From Bacteroidales bacterium (GTDB taxonomy: Bacteria; Bacteroidota; Bacteroidia; Bacteroidales; WCHB1-69): DNA of 64,000 nucleotides. The stretch spans positions 15,125-79,124 of the forward strand of contig JALNYF010000001.1 in the NCBI GenBank assembly GCA_023229985.1, read 5' to 3'. Under the pieces are notes generated by a model, which worked only from the letters and a program-made list of their open reading frames with translations, made no database searches and had not been told where the DNA came from. The translations under genes and the position numbers were made by a program. Of the stretch, positions 8,054 to 17,430 are shown one piece after another; the stretch's first letter is position 1, and the number at the start of each line of letters is the position of its first letter.

Positions 8054-9205
8054 TTATTTTTTGTTAGTGAGAGAGATATAGGTATAAATCGGATAATGGT
8101 CAGAGGTCGGAATGGAAGTTTCAACATGATGGCCGAAAGCGTTATATTGTTTGGAGTGAAGGATATTATCGATTCGGTAGTGTGGCATATTGTTTCCGTG
8201 GTAGGTGTGCCCGAGACCTTCGCCACTTTCGCGGAATGAATCGCGCAGGTTATCGGCAATTTTATTGTAGCAATAGGAGGCGGGTGGGTCATTAAAATCA
8301 CCGCAAACAATGACCGGATAGGGTGAGTTCTGTATGTGTTCAGCTATTATCTTGGCTTGATTCTCCCTTCTTTTGGCAGATTCGGTTAATTTCCGATACA
8401 ATTTTTTCGCATTCTTTTCAAATGCAGGGTCTGACATGTTGTTTTGGGTGATCTGCTGGCTCACTGAGTAGTCGTTTTTATTAAGATGCAATGAGGTGAG
8501 ATGAATATCATACACGCGAATGGTGTCGCCACGATACTTAATGTCCACATAGACCGCCGAATTGGAGGAACTATCTGTGATGATGGGTTCCGCATTTACG
8601 ATTTTGTATTTGCTGAAAACTGCCAATCCAAAGAATTGTTGTTGTTTGATATTATCAGGAAAGTATTGGTAATAAGTTGTTTCGTTATTATCCAATCCCA
8701 ATATGGACAAAATGGAATCAGTGGTGTGAAAATTTAGCGTTTCGCTCTTATCCCAAAAAAATTCTTGAAAGCAAACGATGTCGGGGTTTCTTTCGCGTAA
8801 AAATGAAAATATCATTTTTTTCCCTTTGTTGTCGGCATCATTGTTCTCATTATAATAGCCGAACAGTTGTACATTGTAACTCATTACTTGAATCGTGTTG
8901 GGGCAATTTTCCGGCAGAGCTTTCTCTTTCAATTGGAAATGTTTATCAATGGTACTGACATTTAATAGTATGAGTAAAAGAGAAATAAGGCAGTATTTGT
9001 AAGAAATAATCAGCCACGCAATCACAAAGGCGAGGTTAATATAAAGGATGAACGGGAAAACAATCCCGCAGCTGACAATGATTCCGGAAAAAGAAGGTGG
9101 AACATATTGTGCCAAGAAGGTTAAAAGTAGCCCTGTAGCTGCTATTATGTTCAGTGGCAGCAATATCCAAAAGAAAAACCGTTTAATTCCTATTTTCTTA
9201 TCCAT
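8054..9205 (-). CDS. Membrane-anchored endonuclease/exonuclease/phosphatase (EEP) family protein
   Basis: This is a metal-dependent phosphodiesterase-fold enzyme of unknown substrate. Residues about 10-95 form three hydrophobic segments that anchor it in the inner membrane. From about residue 105 the EEP catalytic domain shows its ordered motifs: MSYNVQLFG (Asn), IVCFQEF (metal-binding Glu), a YDIHLTS segment, VCGDFNDPP (Asp/Asn), YRIDNIL and the final TSDHYPI (Asp-His pair). Such N-terminally membrane-anchored EEP proteins are common in Bacteroidota and lack an assigned substrate. It starts 2 bases after the stop of the second rhomboid gene, so it belongs to that operon. Confidence 0.88.
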   Translation of the reverse strand: MDKKIGIKRFFFWILLPLNIIAATGLLLTFLAQYVPPSFSGIIVSCGIVFPFILYINLAFVIAWLIISYKYCLISLLLILLNVSTIDKHFQLKEKALPENCPNTIQVMSYNVQLFGYYNENNDADNKGKKMIFSFLRERNPDIVCFQEFFWDKSETLNFHTTDSILSILGLDNNETTYYQYFPDNIKQQQFFGLAVFSKYKIVNAEPIITDSSSNSAVYVDIKYRGDTIRVYDIHLTSLHLNKNDYSVSQQITQNNMSDPAFEKNAKKLYRKLTESAKRRENQAKIIAEHIQNSPYPVIVCGDFNDPPASYCYNKIADNLRDSFRESGEGLGHTYHGNNMPHYRIDNILHSKQYNAFGHHVETSIPTSDHYPIYTYISLTNKK

Positions 9206-9207
9206 TT

Positions 9208-10125
9208 TTATTTTTTGCGATAAAAGAACAGAAAATCTTTTTCTTCTTTCGACAACGAAGCGTAGCCGTCGCGGGCGACTTTATCCAAGATGATGTCCAA
9301 TTTTTCTTCTTGTTGTCGTTTTTGGGCGTTATAGTCGGCGTCTGACATCGGTCTTGCTTGGTTTGGACGGGAAGAGTAGAATTTGGTTTTTACCTTTTTA
9401 GGTTTTGACTTTTGCGCCTGGAGAAGGAGCAGACAGAGTGCCATCAATGAGCCGTAGATTGCGCCGCCAAGGTGTGCAATATGCCCGCCGGCATTATTCG
9501 AAGTAATACTTACTAAATCAATGACAATGAATATTAAAGCAATCCATTTCAGTTTTATGCTGCCGATTAGAATGAGGTTGATGGAGTGGTTGGGGCGGTA
9601 AATGGCAATGGCAAAAAGAACCGCCATAATGGCACCGGACGCCCCCATAACAATGGCTTGCGGCATGATACTCACAAAAACAGGAAAAATATTGTAGGCA
9701 AACATATATAGCAAATTTCCACAAACTCCGCCAACAAAATAGGTAATCCATAATTGCTTGTTAGTTAAGTACTGCAAAAATATCTTCCCCGCCACATAAA
9801 GCATCAGCATATTAAAAAAGATGTGTCCGAGAGAGGCATGGGAAAAAATGCTCGTAATGATGGTCCACGGATGGTACAAAAAACTCGTTACATCTGCCGG
9901 AAAAGAGATGAAAAGAATCAGTATTTCGGCAAAATTAGTATCGTTCAGAAATAAATAACCGACCAAATAGAAGATAAATCGGAGAACTACAAAGAGTAGA
10001 TAGATGGAGATATTGATCAGTATCAGACGATTTAGAGCCGAATTATCGCGCAAAAAATCGATAAAACGTTCTTTGAGTGAGCGTCGTGGACGAAATAAGC
10101 TGGAAAAACCGTTTCTTGAAAACAT
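9208..10125 (-). CDS. Rhomboid family intramembrane serine protease (second of a tandem pair)
   Basis: This integral-membrane serine protease cleaves transmembrane substrates within the membrane. It has about six hydrophobic helices; the signature HASLGHIFFNML lies in the L1/TM2 region, the catalytic serine is in MGASGAIMAVLF, and the catalytic histidine is in HIAHLGGAIYG. A basic, hydrophilic tail of about 70 residues (from roughly residue 232, KSKPKKVK) extends into the cytoplasm. It follows the other rhomboid gene by 9 bases and precedes the EEP gene by 2, so the three are probably one operon. Substrates are unknown. Confidence 0.92.
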   Translation of the reverse strand: MFSRNGFSSLFRPRRSLKERFIDFLRDNSALNRLILINISIYLLFVVLRFIFYLVGYLFLNDTNFAEILILFISFPADVTSFLYHPWTIITSIFSHASLGHIFFNMLMLYVAGKIFLQYLTNKQLWITYFVGGVCGNLLYMFAYNIFPVFVSIMPQAIVMGASGAIMAVLFAIAIYRPNHSINLILIGSIKLKWIALIFIVIDLVSITSNNAGGHIAHLGGAIYGSLMALCLLLLQAQKSKPKKVKTKFYSSRPNQARPMSDADYNAQKRQQEEKLDIILDKVARDGYASLSKEEKDFLFFYRKK

Positions 10126-10134
10126 TGTACAATA

Positions 10135-11016
10135 TTAATAATAGTATTCTTGATTTCGATTCTGCCGGTTTCGTTCTTGTTTTCGCCAAATCAGAATCAG
10201 AATGAAGCCAAAGAGCATGCCTCCCAAGTGCGCAAAGTGTCCCACGCCGTCTTGTGTACCGGTAACACCGTAAAACAATTCCAACGCGCCGTATGCAATC
10301 ACGAACCATTTTGCTTTGATGGGAATCAGGAAGTATAAGTAAATCCGTGAGTTAGGAAACGACATACCGAAAGCCAACAACAACCCAAATACAGATCCGG
10401 AAGCTCCGATAATATTCGGTAAATTCAAAAAGTAACTCCTATATTCTGATAAAAAAACCGTTGCGTCATTGAGCAATAATGTCTCATTTTCGTTAGGAAA
10501 TTGTTGGTAATGATCAAGTGAACTTTTAAATGTTATGAAATCGGAATATATTCTACCGGAATATTCGCTGATTTGAAAAGTGTGATTCTTAATCACCGAA
10601 CTTAGATTTTCCATCGTCGGAGCGTCCAAGAAAGTATTAATCACAGATAATTCGGGGAGCATTTGGAAACTGAGAATGAGATAATGAGCGAGACCCGCGC
10701 CGATGCCCGTGATGAAATAAAAAATTAGAAATTTCTTGGTTCCCCACATATTCTCTATCGGTGCACCGAACATCCACAACGCAAACATATTGAAAAACAG
10801 ATGCCCGAAATCGTTGTGCATGAACATATAGGTCAGCGGCTGCCAAACATGAAAATCGGTCGCCCCAAAATAGTGCAATCCAAGGAGTGCGTCCAAATCA
10901 ATATTGATTTTCCACAGTACTATTTTTAGTAAAAAAAACAAGGCATTGAGAATGAGCAAATTTTTGACCACAGGGGGTAAAATCCTGAAACTTCCTATCC
11001 GAATATTATCACTCAT
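10135..11016 (-). CDS. Rhomboid family intramembrane serine protease (first of a tandem pair)
   Basis: This second member of the pair carries HNDFGHLFFNMFALWMFG, the catalytic serine motif GASGSVFGLLLAFG and the histidine motif GHFAHLGGMLFG, so both active-site residues are present. It differs from its neighbour by a hydrophilic insertion of about 70 residues between the second helix pair and the GASG helix (around residues 120-195), probably a periplasmic or lateral loop. The C-terminus is short and basic. A TATTTTTG promoter box lies about 42 bases upstream, making this the first gene of the rhomboid-rhomboid-EEP operon. Confidence 0.92.
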   Translation of the reverse strand: MSDNIRIGSFRILPPVVKNLLILNALFFLLKIVLWKINIDLDALLGLHYFGATDFHVWQPLTYMFMHNDFGHLFFNMFALWMFGAPIENMWGTKKFLIFYFITGIGAGLAHYLILSFQMLPELSVINTFLDAPTMENLSSVIKNHTFQISEYSGRIYSDFITFKSSLDHYQQFPNENETLLLNDATVFLSEYRSYFLNLPNIIGASGSVFGLLLAFGMSFPNSRIYLYFLIPIKAKWFVIAYGALELFYGVTGTQDGVGHFAHLGGMLFGFILILIWRKQERNRQNRNQEYYY

Positions 11017-11057
11017 GAAACCTTCTATTTATGATTCTTACTTAGTTTTTGGGGCTG

Positions 11058-11065
11058 CAAAAATA
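11058..11065 (-). promoter_or_regulatory. Bacteroidota -7 promoter box for the rhomboid/EEP operon
   Basis: The minus strand reads TATTTTTGCAGCC, an excellent TAnnTTTGC match, giving a leader of about 35 bases before the ATG at 11016. It sits between this operon and the stop of the AlgX-like gene. Confidence 0.6.
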
Positions 11066-11087
11066 ACGATTTTTCTTGACATTTTGT

Positions 11088-12401
11088 TTATTGGGGGAGT
11101 TGCTTTCGCTCATATTCAACTGTCTGATACAGAATAACATCAAAGGGTTTTTGTTTCTGCTGCGATTCTTTTAATAATGTTGAATACCAATTTTTGTCGC
11201 TTAAAATCATGTTTAAAGTCGTTATTTCGGTCTCTTCCTTGTACGTGTTGTCTAACGCCTGAAGTGCTTCTTCAATGAAATTCCACCCGAAATTGTAAAG
11301 GTTCGCATCCGTTATCATCAATAAAATCAAATCTTGATTTTGAATCAATTCTTTGAGAGAAGATTTGTCGGCATACTGAATGTTGGGGTCGAAAATATGC
11401 GGATACACGGCTTTGTTATAATACCAGAAAATATTGTCTTTAAATAAGTTATAAGAAATTCCGCTATTGTATATGCTCCAATAGTAGCTATCGCCAACGG
11501 TCAAAGTGCGGGGTTGGGTGTGTCGGGAAGTATCATTTTGAAAAGAATAAATCGGAAAATACATTTTTTCATGGGGCAGTTCACAAAGTAAATTCATGGG
11601 CGGTTCCATGTCAAAATCCAAATCTTTGTTCATCGTGGAACTGCTGTCGCCTACTTGTGTAAAATCGGGCAAATCTATATCGCATTTATTTTCAATAAAT
11701 TGTGCGAGTTGCTCCGTGGCAACCCACAGCCCATAGCTGCTCCAATGCACTCCATATTTCGAATACAATAGATGAGGAGAATTCTGCTTTTTTTTCAAAA
11801 AATAGTCGTTTAAGTCCAAATAATCTACCTTTTCTTGGTTGCAAAAACGGACAAATTGCTCATAATTACTCACATCCTTGATTTCGGGGTGGTATCGGTC
11901 GGGAATTTCAGCCGGACTGAAGTGCGCTTTCCCCGGTTCAAAGACCAATAACATCGTTACGCCATATTTGTCTTTCAAAAGACGTTGCAGCCGTTTTAAA
12001 AGGATTACTTTTTTCTGAATGTAACGGTCCCCAATATAATTACGTCCCAAATACTCGGTAATGTACATTTCTTCATAAAAATTATCGTGCTTCCCTAAAA
12101 CCAATTTTTCAGCATTTGTGTATCTAAACAATCTGAAATTCAATTCGTTATTAAATCGAATCCAATGATTGGAGAACCCGATATTTTGCTTAATGATTCT
12201 TTCAATTTCAGTTTGGAATCCACCTTCCCAATAGTGATTCCACGAAATACTGTCTTTGATGATATTTTTGTTTTCAGCACTGACACCGTACAATTCACGT
12301 CCCCTCATGGAGGGAATAAAACTTACAATCATTGGCAAAAACATCAAAAGAATGATAAAAACGAAGAATATTTGTGACAGACTAATTCTCTTTTGAGCCA
12401 T
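11088..12401 (-). CDS. AlgX/DHHW-like SGNH hydrolase-fold protein
   Basis: This 437-residue protein has a single N-terminal signal anchor (about 10-32) and a periplasmic domain resembling the AlgX/AlgJ SGNH hydrolase-like family, whose members take part in acetylation of exported polysaccharide. The supporting motifs are LLVFEPGKAHFSP (an early strand of the fold), YSKYGVHWSSYG (the His/Trp/Ser region of AlgX-like proteins) and TVGDSYYWSI (GDSY block with the presumed Ser). In many Bacteroidota these genes lie beside an MBOAT acyltransferase, but none is next to it here, so the substrate is open. It stands alone, with no obvious promoter box in the A/T-rich stretch upstream. Confidence 0.75.
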   Translation of the reverse strand: MAQKRISLSQIFFVFIILLMFLPMIVSFIPSMRGRELYGVSAENKNIIKDSISWNHYWEGGFQTEIERIIKQNIGFSNHWIRFNNELNFRLFRYTNAEKLVLGKHDNFYEEMYITEYLGRNYIGDRYIQKKVILLKRLQRLLKDKYGVTMLLVFEPGKAHFSPAEIPDRYHPEIKDVSNYEQFVRFCNQEKVDYLDLNDYFLKKKQNSPHLLYSKYGVHWSSYGLWVATEQLAQFIENKCDIDLPDFTQVGDSSSTMNKDLDFDMEPPMNLLCELPHEKMYFPIYSFQNDTSRHTQPRTLTVGDSYYWSIYNSGISYNLFKDNIFWYYNKAVYPHIFDPNIQYADKSSLKELIQNQDLILLMITDANLYNFGWNFIEEALQALDNTYKEETEITTLNMILSDKNWYSTLLKESQQKQKPFDVILYQTVEYERKQLPQ

Positions 12402-12512
12402 TTTGAGATTGATTTTTTAAAACATAAAAGTTTCATAATGAACGAGATTAATATTAAAATATTATTCTAAAAATTTTTTTTTTCAAATCGATATTAGTAA
12501 TAAAAAAAAGTG

Positions 12513-12520
12513 TATTTTTG
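12513..12520 (+). promoter_or_regulatory. Bacteroidota -7 promoter box for tRNA-Phe
   Basis: TATTTTTGCAGCC matches TAnnTTTGC and lies 21 bases before the first base of the tRNA. No clear -33 TTTG is present; an A/T-rich run precedes it. Confidence 0.6.
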
Positions 12521-12541
12521 CAGCCTCAAACACAATCGAGC

Positions 12542-12614
<73 letters not shown>

Positions 12615-12620
12615 CTCCGA

Positions 12621-12644
12621 AAAGCTGCTTTTTTAGGCAGCTTT
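12621..12644 (+). terminator. Rho-independent terminator after tRNA-Phe
   Basis: AAAGCTGC and GCAGCTTT pair over 8 bp around an 8-base loop, followed by a run of T. It starts 6 bases past the tRNA and ends its transcript. Confidence 0.88.
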
Positions 12645-12753
12645 TTTTTGTTTTCTGTCATGATAGTTCCGCAATTTTGCGATTGTAGGCGCTGATAAGA
12701 GATGCAAAGTAACTTTTTTACAAAAATCGGGGTCGTAAATGAAAAACTTCATG

Positions 12754-12761
12754 TATTTTTG
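12754..12761 (+). promoter_or_regulatory. Bacteroidota -7 promoter box for the Sir2/MBL/nspC genes
   Basis: TATTTTTGCCG matches TAnnTTTGC. The distance to the ATG at 12838 implies a leader of about 70 bases. The three following genes are tightly packed and probably share it. Confidence 0.55.
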
Positions 12762-12837
12762 CCGTTGGGTTGAAGAGATGGAGTTCATTATCCTGTAGTT
12801 GAAGTGTAAATTTTAATAATCGCATAATAAGTTGAAT

Positions 12838-13515
12838 ATGAAAAAGTTGGTTGTTTTGTCGGGCGCCGGTGTGAGTGCAGAAAGCGGAATTAAAACTTTT
12901 CGGGATAGCGACGGATTATGGGAAAATTACAACGTTGAAGAAGTCGCTTCGATTGATGGCTGGTACCGAAATCCGGAATTAATGGTGCAGTTTTACAACG
13001 AACGGCGCAGACAGTTGGCAACAACAGAACCGAATGAAGCTCATCAAATAATAGGCGAATTAGAACAATATTATGAAGTCGTTGTAGTGACGCAAAATGT
13101 TGATAATCTGCACGAAAGAGCCGGCTCATCACACGTTATTCATCTCCATGGCGAGCTGACGAAAGTGTGTAGTGAAAATGGGAAAAAATGTGTCGAAGAG
13201 ATCGGCTATCGCGATTTGCGCTATGGCGAAAAGGCCGCTGACGGTCACTTTTTGCGACCTTTTATCGTTTGGTTTGGGGAAGATGTTCCCCTGCTTTCGC
13301 GCGCTGCCAAGGAGATTGAATCCGCCGACATTCTAATCATCATTGGTACTTCACTGAATGTCTATCCCGCTGCTTCGCTCATTTACAGTGCTCCCGTACA
13401 TTGCTCCATTTATTTGGTGGATCCGAATGAAGTACAACCCGTTGCACGTCAGGTAGAGTTTATCAAAGAACCCGCTACTGTAGGAATGAGAATACTAAAA
13501 GATAAGTTAACTTAA
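12838..13515 (+). CDS. Sir2 family NAD-dependent protein deacylase
   Basis: This bacterial sirtuin removes acyl groups from protein lysines using NAD+. The Rossmann motif GAGVSAESGIKTFR is at residues about 9-22, TQNVDNLHERAG supplies the conserved Gln-Asn-Asp, and HLHGEL carries the catalytic histidine. FIVWFGEDVP and the IGTSLNVYPA motif complete the NAD site. The usual zinc-binding Cys4 set is incomplete: only two cysteines remain in the small domain (VCSENGKKC), as in the zinc-poor sirtuins of this phylum. I start at the ATG at 12838; an in-frame TTG two codons earlier is less likely. The stop overlaps the next ATG by one base. Confidence 0.93.
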   Translation: MKKLVVLSGAGVSAESGIKTFRDSDGLWENYNVEEVASIDGWYRNPELMVQFYNERRRQLATTEPNEAHQIIGELEQYYEVVVVTQNVDNLHERAGSSHVIHLHGELTKVCSENGKKCVEEIGYRDLRYGEKAADGHFLRPFIVWFGEDVPLLSRAAKEIESADILIIIGTSLNVYPAASLIYSAPVHCSIYLVDPNEVQPVARQVEFIKEPATVGMRILKDKLT

Positions 13516-14276
13516 TGAAAATAACGATGTTAGGAACCGGAACCTCGCAAGGTGTTCCGATAATTGGCTGCCAATGCCCCACTTGCATGTCTGTTGACCC
13601 GCGCGATAAACGTCTGCGTACCTCCGCCTTGGTCGAAATTGATGGAACTCATATCTTGATAGATGCCGGTCCCGATTTGCGACAACAACTCCTCCGATGT
13701 CATACCTCTCAGTTGGATGCGGTTTTGTTCACCCATGAACATAAAGATCATACCGCAGGTTTGGACGACGTGCGCCCGATTAACTTTTTAATGCACTGTA
13801 CATTAAATATTTACGGACTGCAGCGCGTCATGAATGTCATCAAACGCGATTACGATTATGCTTTTAAAACCTGCAAATACCCGGGCGTTCCTGAACTAAA
13901 AATCAATACCATTACTACCGAGCCCTTTTTTATTAATCAAATAGAAATAATCCCCATTTCGGTTAAACATTTAACCCTTCCCATCTTGGGCTATAGGATC
14001 GAAAATTTCGCATACGTCACTGACGCAAGTTTTATTACTGAAAAAGAAAAACAGAAATTGATGGGATTAGATGTGTTAATAATCAATGCGTTGCGTGTAA
14101 AAGAACACTATTCTCATTTTAACTTGGCACAGGCGTTGGCAGTGATTGAAGAGGTGAAACCCAAAGCTGCCTACCTCACCCATATCAGTGACCAATTGGG
14201 GAAACACAGCGAAGTAGCTCCCACGCTCCCGGAAAACGTTTTCTTGGGAATAGACGGCTTAACCATTACCCTTTAA
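13515..14276 (+). CDS. PhnP-like MBL-fold metallo-hydrolase
   Basis: This is a metallo-beta-lactamase-fold hydrolase close to the PhnP (cyclic phosphodiesterase) branch. MLGTGTSQGVPIIGC opens the fold and includes the CxCxxC-type cysteine cluster characteristic of PhnP-like proteins (GCQCPTC). The metal site is in FTHEHKDHTAGLDD (HxHxDH), with further ligands at AYVTDASF and YLTHISDQLGKH. No phosphonate genes are present, so the physiological substrate is unknown; nucleotide or RNA-derived cyclic phosphates are plausible for the family. The start codon overlaps the stop of the sirtuin gene (TAATG), a translational-coupling arrangement. Confidence 0.85.
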   Translation: MKITMLGTGTSQGVPIIGCQCPTCMSVDPRDKRLRTSALVEIDGTHILIDAGPDLRQQLLRCHTSQLDAVLFTHEHKDHTAGLDDVRPINFLMHCTLNIYGLQRVMNVIKRDYDYAFKTCKYPGVPELKINTITTEPFFINQIEIIPISVKHLTLPILGYRIENFAYVTDASFITEKEKQKLMGLDVLIINALRVKEHYSHFNLAQALAVIEEVKPKAAYLTHISDQLGKHSEVAPTLPENVFLGIDGLTITL

Positions 14277-14287
14277 AAATATTATTC

Positions 14288-15439
14288 ATGAAGCAATACG
14301 AATTATACCCGTCACCTTGTTATGTGATGTTTGAAGAATCCTTGGAAGCCAATCTGCAACTGTTGGATTTGGTGCAGCAAAGTGCCGGCGTTTCCATTAT
14401 TTGTGCGCTGAAAGGTTTCTCTTTTTGGCACTCTTTCCCCTTAATTAAACACTATTTGCGAGGCGCAACAGCAAGTTCCTTGAACGAGGCGCGCCTGATT
14501 TCGGAAGAGATGGGCTGCGATGCCCATACCTACGCCCCGATTTATATTGACGAAGAGTGGGAGGATATCATGCTGTATAGCAGCCATATAACCTTTAACT
14601 CGATGAGTCAATGGCAACGCTTTCACGAAAGTGTCAAAAAATTCCCTAAGAAAATTAGCCTCGGTTTGCGCGTGAATCCGCAATATTCGGAAATAAAAAC
14701 CGACCTTTATAATCCGGCTATCGCGGGTTCCAGATTGGGAATCATAGCCGACAATATGCCCGAACATCTTCCGGAAGATATTGAAGGTCTGCACTTTCAC
14801 GCACTTTGCGAAAACGACAGCCACGCACTTGAAAATTGTCTGAAGTCGTTCGAAACCCGTTTTGGACATCTTATCAAAGAGTGCAAGTGGGTAAACATGG
14901 GCGGCGGTCATTGGATTACTGAAAAAAATTATGATATTCCGCATTTAATAGAAATTTTAAAAGATTTTAAAAATCGCTACCCAAATTTGGAAGAGGTGAT
15001 TTTGGAACCCGGGGAGGCAGTGGGCTGGCAAACCGGAGTATTGGTTTCTACTGTGGAGGATATTGTTGAAAATCAGGGTGTTAAAATTGCCATGTTAAAC
15101 ATTTCGTTTTCGTGTCATTTGCCCGATTGCTTGGAAATGCCCTACAAACCTACTGTTCTGGGGGCAAGTGAACCTGATGCCAACAGCAAATTTGTCTATC
15201 GGCTGGGGGGCTGTTCCTGTTTAGCCGGCGACAATATCGGTATGGGTGACTTCGCCTTTTCGGAGCCCCTGGAAATCGGCGACCGCATTGTCTTTGACGA
15301 TATGATTCATTATACCATGGTAAAAACCACTTTCTTCAATGGCGTTCGTCACCCCGCCATCGGCGTAGTCAAACATGACGGTGAGTTTATTTTGCTCTCG
15401 CAACCCGACTACGAAGCGTACAAAGCCAAGTTGAGTTAG
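14288..15439 (+). CDS. nspC: Carboxynorspermidine decarboxylase
   Basis: This PLP-dependent fold-III (alanine racemase-like barrel) decarboxylase converts carboxynorspermidine/carboxyspermidine to norspermidine/spermidine, the alternative polyamine route common in Bacteroidota. CALKGFSFW holds the PLP lysine (about residue 43), GLRVNPQYSEI and HFHALCEN are NspC-type motifs, NMGGGHWIT binds the PLP phosphate and LGGCSCLAGD carries the active-site cysteine region. At 383 residues it has family length. Its usual partner, carboxynorspermidine dehydrogenase, is not adjacent. It starts 11 bases after the MBL gene. Confidence 0.94.
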   Translation: MKQYELYPSPCYVMFEESLEANLQLLDLVQQSAGVSIICALKGFSFWHSFPLIKHYLRGATASSLNEARLISEEMGCDAHTYAPIYIDEEWEDIMLYSSHITFNSMSQWQRFHESVKKFPKKISLGLRVNPQYSEIKTDLYNPAIAGSRLGIIADNMPEHLPEDIEGLHFHALCENDSHALENCLKSFETRFGHLIKECKWVNMGGGHWITEKNYDIPHLIEILKDFKNRYPNLEEVILEPGEAVGWQTGVLVSTVEDIVENQGVKIAMLNISFSCHLPDCLEMPYKPTVLGASEPDANSKFVYRLGGCSCLAGDNIGMGDFAFSEPLEIGDRIVFDDMIHYTMVKTTFFNGVRHPAIGVVKHDGEFILLSQPDYEAYKAKLS

Positions 15440-15541
15440 TGGCAAACTCAATAGAAAAAAATTGCAGAAAACAAATAAAATGTTCCAACTGTTTTTGATG
15501 ATAATTATTCTCTGATTTTTTCATAGTAACAAAAAAATCAC

Positions 15542-15549
15542 TATCTTTG
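15542..15549 (+). promoter_or_regulatory. Bacteroidota -7 promoter box for pruA
   Basis: TATCTTTGCACGC matches TAnnTTTGC and lies about 77 bases before the pruA ATG, implying a leader of roughly 70 bases. The remainder of the 186-base gap before pruA shows nothing else. Confidence 0.6.
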
Positions 15550-15626
15550 CACGCAAATTTTTCACAAAATAAACGATGTAGATAAGAATCTAAAACATTT
15601 ATAAACATTAAATTAATCAATTTATC

Positions 15627-17252
15627 ATGAACAACTCAAATTTCATTTTCAGAGAACCCAAGAATGAACCGATTTACGCTTATGCACCCGGGTCACCGGA
15701 ACGCAAGCTATTACAAGAAGAATTGGAACGTCAGTATAATCAGACGATTGAGATTCCGATTATCATTGGAGGCAAAGAAGTAAAAACCGGAAATATGGGC
15801 AAAGTAACCATGCCTACAGAACATGGACATGTTTTGGCTACTTACCATAAAGTTGGCGAAAAAGAGGTGAAAATGGCAATAGAAGCCGCCATGTCTGCAA
15901 AAAAACAATGGGAAAATATGCCATGGATTGAACGTTGCTCCCTGATGATGCGCGTTGCCGAACTCCTTTCGAAGAAATATCGCAATTTGTTGAATGCCGC
16001 TACGATGCTCGGACAAGGCAAAAATCCGTTCCAAGCTGAAATTGACTCTGCGTGTGAAGCTATTGACTTCTTGCGTTTTAACTCATATTTTGCCTCCAAA
16101 ATTTATGCGGAACAACCTATTTCTGACAATAGCAATATCAACCGTATCGAATACAGACCGTTAGAAGGTTTTGTATATGCCATTACCCCGTTTAATTTTA
16201 CGGCTATTGCTTGTAACTTAAATATTTCACCGGTATTAATGGGCAATGTTACCCTTTGGAAACCGGCAACCACTGCCATTTTATCCAATTATTATTTGAT
16301 GAAAGTTTTCAAAGAAGCCGGCATTCCTGACGGCGTTATTAACTTCTTGCCGGGCAGCGGCTCCGTCATCAGTGACGTTGTTTTTGCTTCTCCCGACTTT
16401 GCCGGCGTGCATTTTACCGGAAGTACTTCTACTTTCAACGCCTTCTGGCAAGCCATCGGCAAAAATATCAACAGTTACAAAACTTATCCAAAAATCGTGG
16501 GCGAAACCGGCGGTAAAGATTTCATCTTTGCACATAAAAGTGCCGATTACAAACAGTTGGCAGTAGCGATCCTCCGTGGTGCTTTTGAGTATCAAGGACA
16601 AAAATGCTCCGCCGCTTCCCGCGCTTATGTTCCCAAATCATTATGGAATGATACATTTGCCTATATCAAAGAGATGATGCAAACCGTTAAAATGGGCGAT
16701 GTTCGCACATTCTCCAACTTTATTAACGCTGTTATTGACGAAAAATCTTTCGACAATATTGCCGGCTACTTGGAAAGAGCCAAAAAATCCCCGGATGCTG
16801 AAATCGTCATGGGCGGAAATTGCGATAAATCGGTTGGCTACTTCGTTGAACCTACCATTATCATAGCCAAAGCTCCCAAATACGAATCTATCGCTGAAGA
16901 AATCTTCGGACCCGTGATCACGGTTTATGTTTACGAAGATGACAAATACACCGAAACATTGCACTTATGCGACGAAACTTCACCCTACGCATTAACCGGT
17001 TCTATCTTAGGGACAGACCGTTACGCTTTGAATGAAGCTTTCGATATTTTAAGATATGCCGCCGGTAATTTCTATATCAATGATAAACCAACCGGTGCAG
17101 TAGTCGGCAACCAACCTTTCGGTGGCGCACGTGCTTCCGGTACCAACGACAAAGCCGGCAGCTCCTTGAACCTCTACCGCTGGATCAGCCCACGAGTTAT
17201 CAAAGAAACACTGCTTGCTCCCACTGAATACGGTTATCCGTTTTTAGGATAA
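15627..17252 (+). CDS. pruA: L-glutamate gamma-semialdehyde (1-pyrroline-5-carboxylate) dehydrogenase
   Basis: This NAD-dependent aldehyde dehydrogenase oxidises glutamate-gamma-semialdehyde to glutamate in proline or ornithine/arginine breakdown. The 541-residue length and the N-terminus (NEPIYAYAPGSPER) are those of the PruA/Delta-1-pyrroline-5-carboxylate dehydrogenase family. GFVYAITPFNFTAIACN is the characteristic segment, GETGGKDF carries the general-base glutamate and YQGQKCSAASRAY holds the nucleophilic cysteine (residue 327). The C-terminus contains NQPFGGARASGTNDKAG. It is monocistronic, between its own promoter box and a strong terminator; proline dehydrogenase is not adjacent. Confidence 0.95.
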   Translation: MNNSNFIFREPKNEPIYAYAPGSPERKLLQEELERQYNQTIEIPIIIGGKEVKTGNMGKVTMPTEHGHVLATYHKVGEKEVKMAIEAAMSAKKQWENMPWIERCSLMMRVAELLSKKYRNLLNAATMLGQGKNPFQAEIDSACEAIDFLRFNSYFASKIYAEQPISDNSNINRIEYRPLEGFVYAITPFNFTAIACNLNISPVLMGNVTLWKPATTAILSNYYLMKVFKEAGIPDGVINFLPGSGSVISDVVFASPDFAGVHFTGSTSTFNAFWQAIGKNINSYKTYPKIVGETGGKDFIFAHKSADYKQLAVAILRGAFEYQGQKCSAASRAYVPKSLWNDTFAYIKEMMQTVKMGDVRTFSNFINAVIDEKSFDNIAGYLERAKKSPDAEIVMGGNCDKSVGYFVEPTIIIAKAPKYESIAEEIFGPVITVYVYEDDKYTETLHLCDETSPYALTGSILGTDRYALNEAFDILRYAAGNFYINDKPTGAVVGNQPFGGARASGTNDKAGSSLNLYRWISPRVIKETLLAPTEYGYPFLG

Positions 17253-17271
17253 TATTGCACTTTTAACAAAC

Positions 17272-17304
17272 AAAAGTCGAGTAGTAGCAAACTGCTCGAC
17301 TTTT
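17272..17304 (+). terminator. Rho-independent terminator after pruA
   Basis: AAAAGTCGAG pairs perfectly with CTCGACTTTT (10 bp) around a 13-base loop that can partly pair, followed by a T run. It is 20 bases past the stop codon. Confidence 0.88.
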
Positions 17305-17430
17305 TTTTGTTAAATAATATAATGAATGATTGTTATTAATTTTTAATCGCCTATTAATGAAATGAATAGAAATTATTTAAAAATCTTTATAAAAAACGGC
17401 AGATAGTATCTGTGGAATAAAAAAAAATCT

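Noticed and set aside
14441..14944. A 167-residue minus-strand open frame inside nspC
   Set aside because: Antisense shadow of a strongly conserved decarboxylase; no promoter or homology features.
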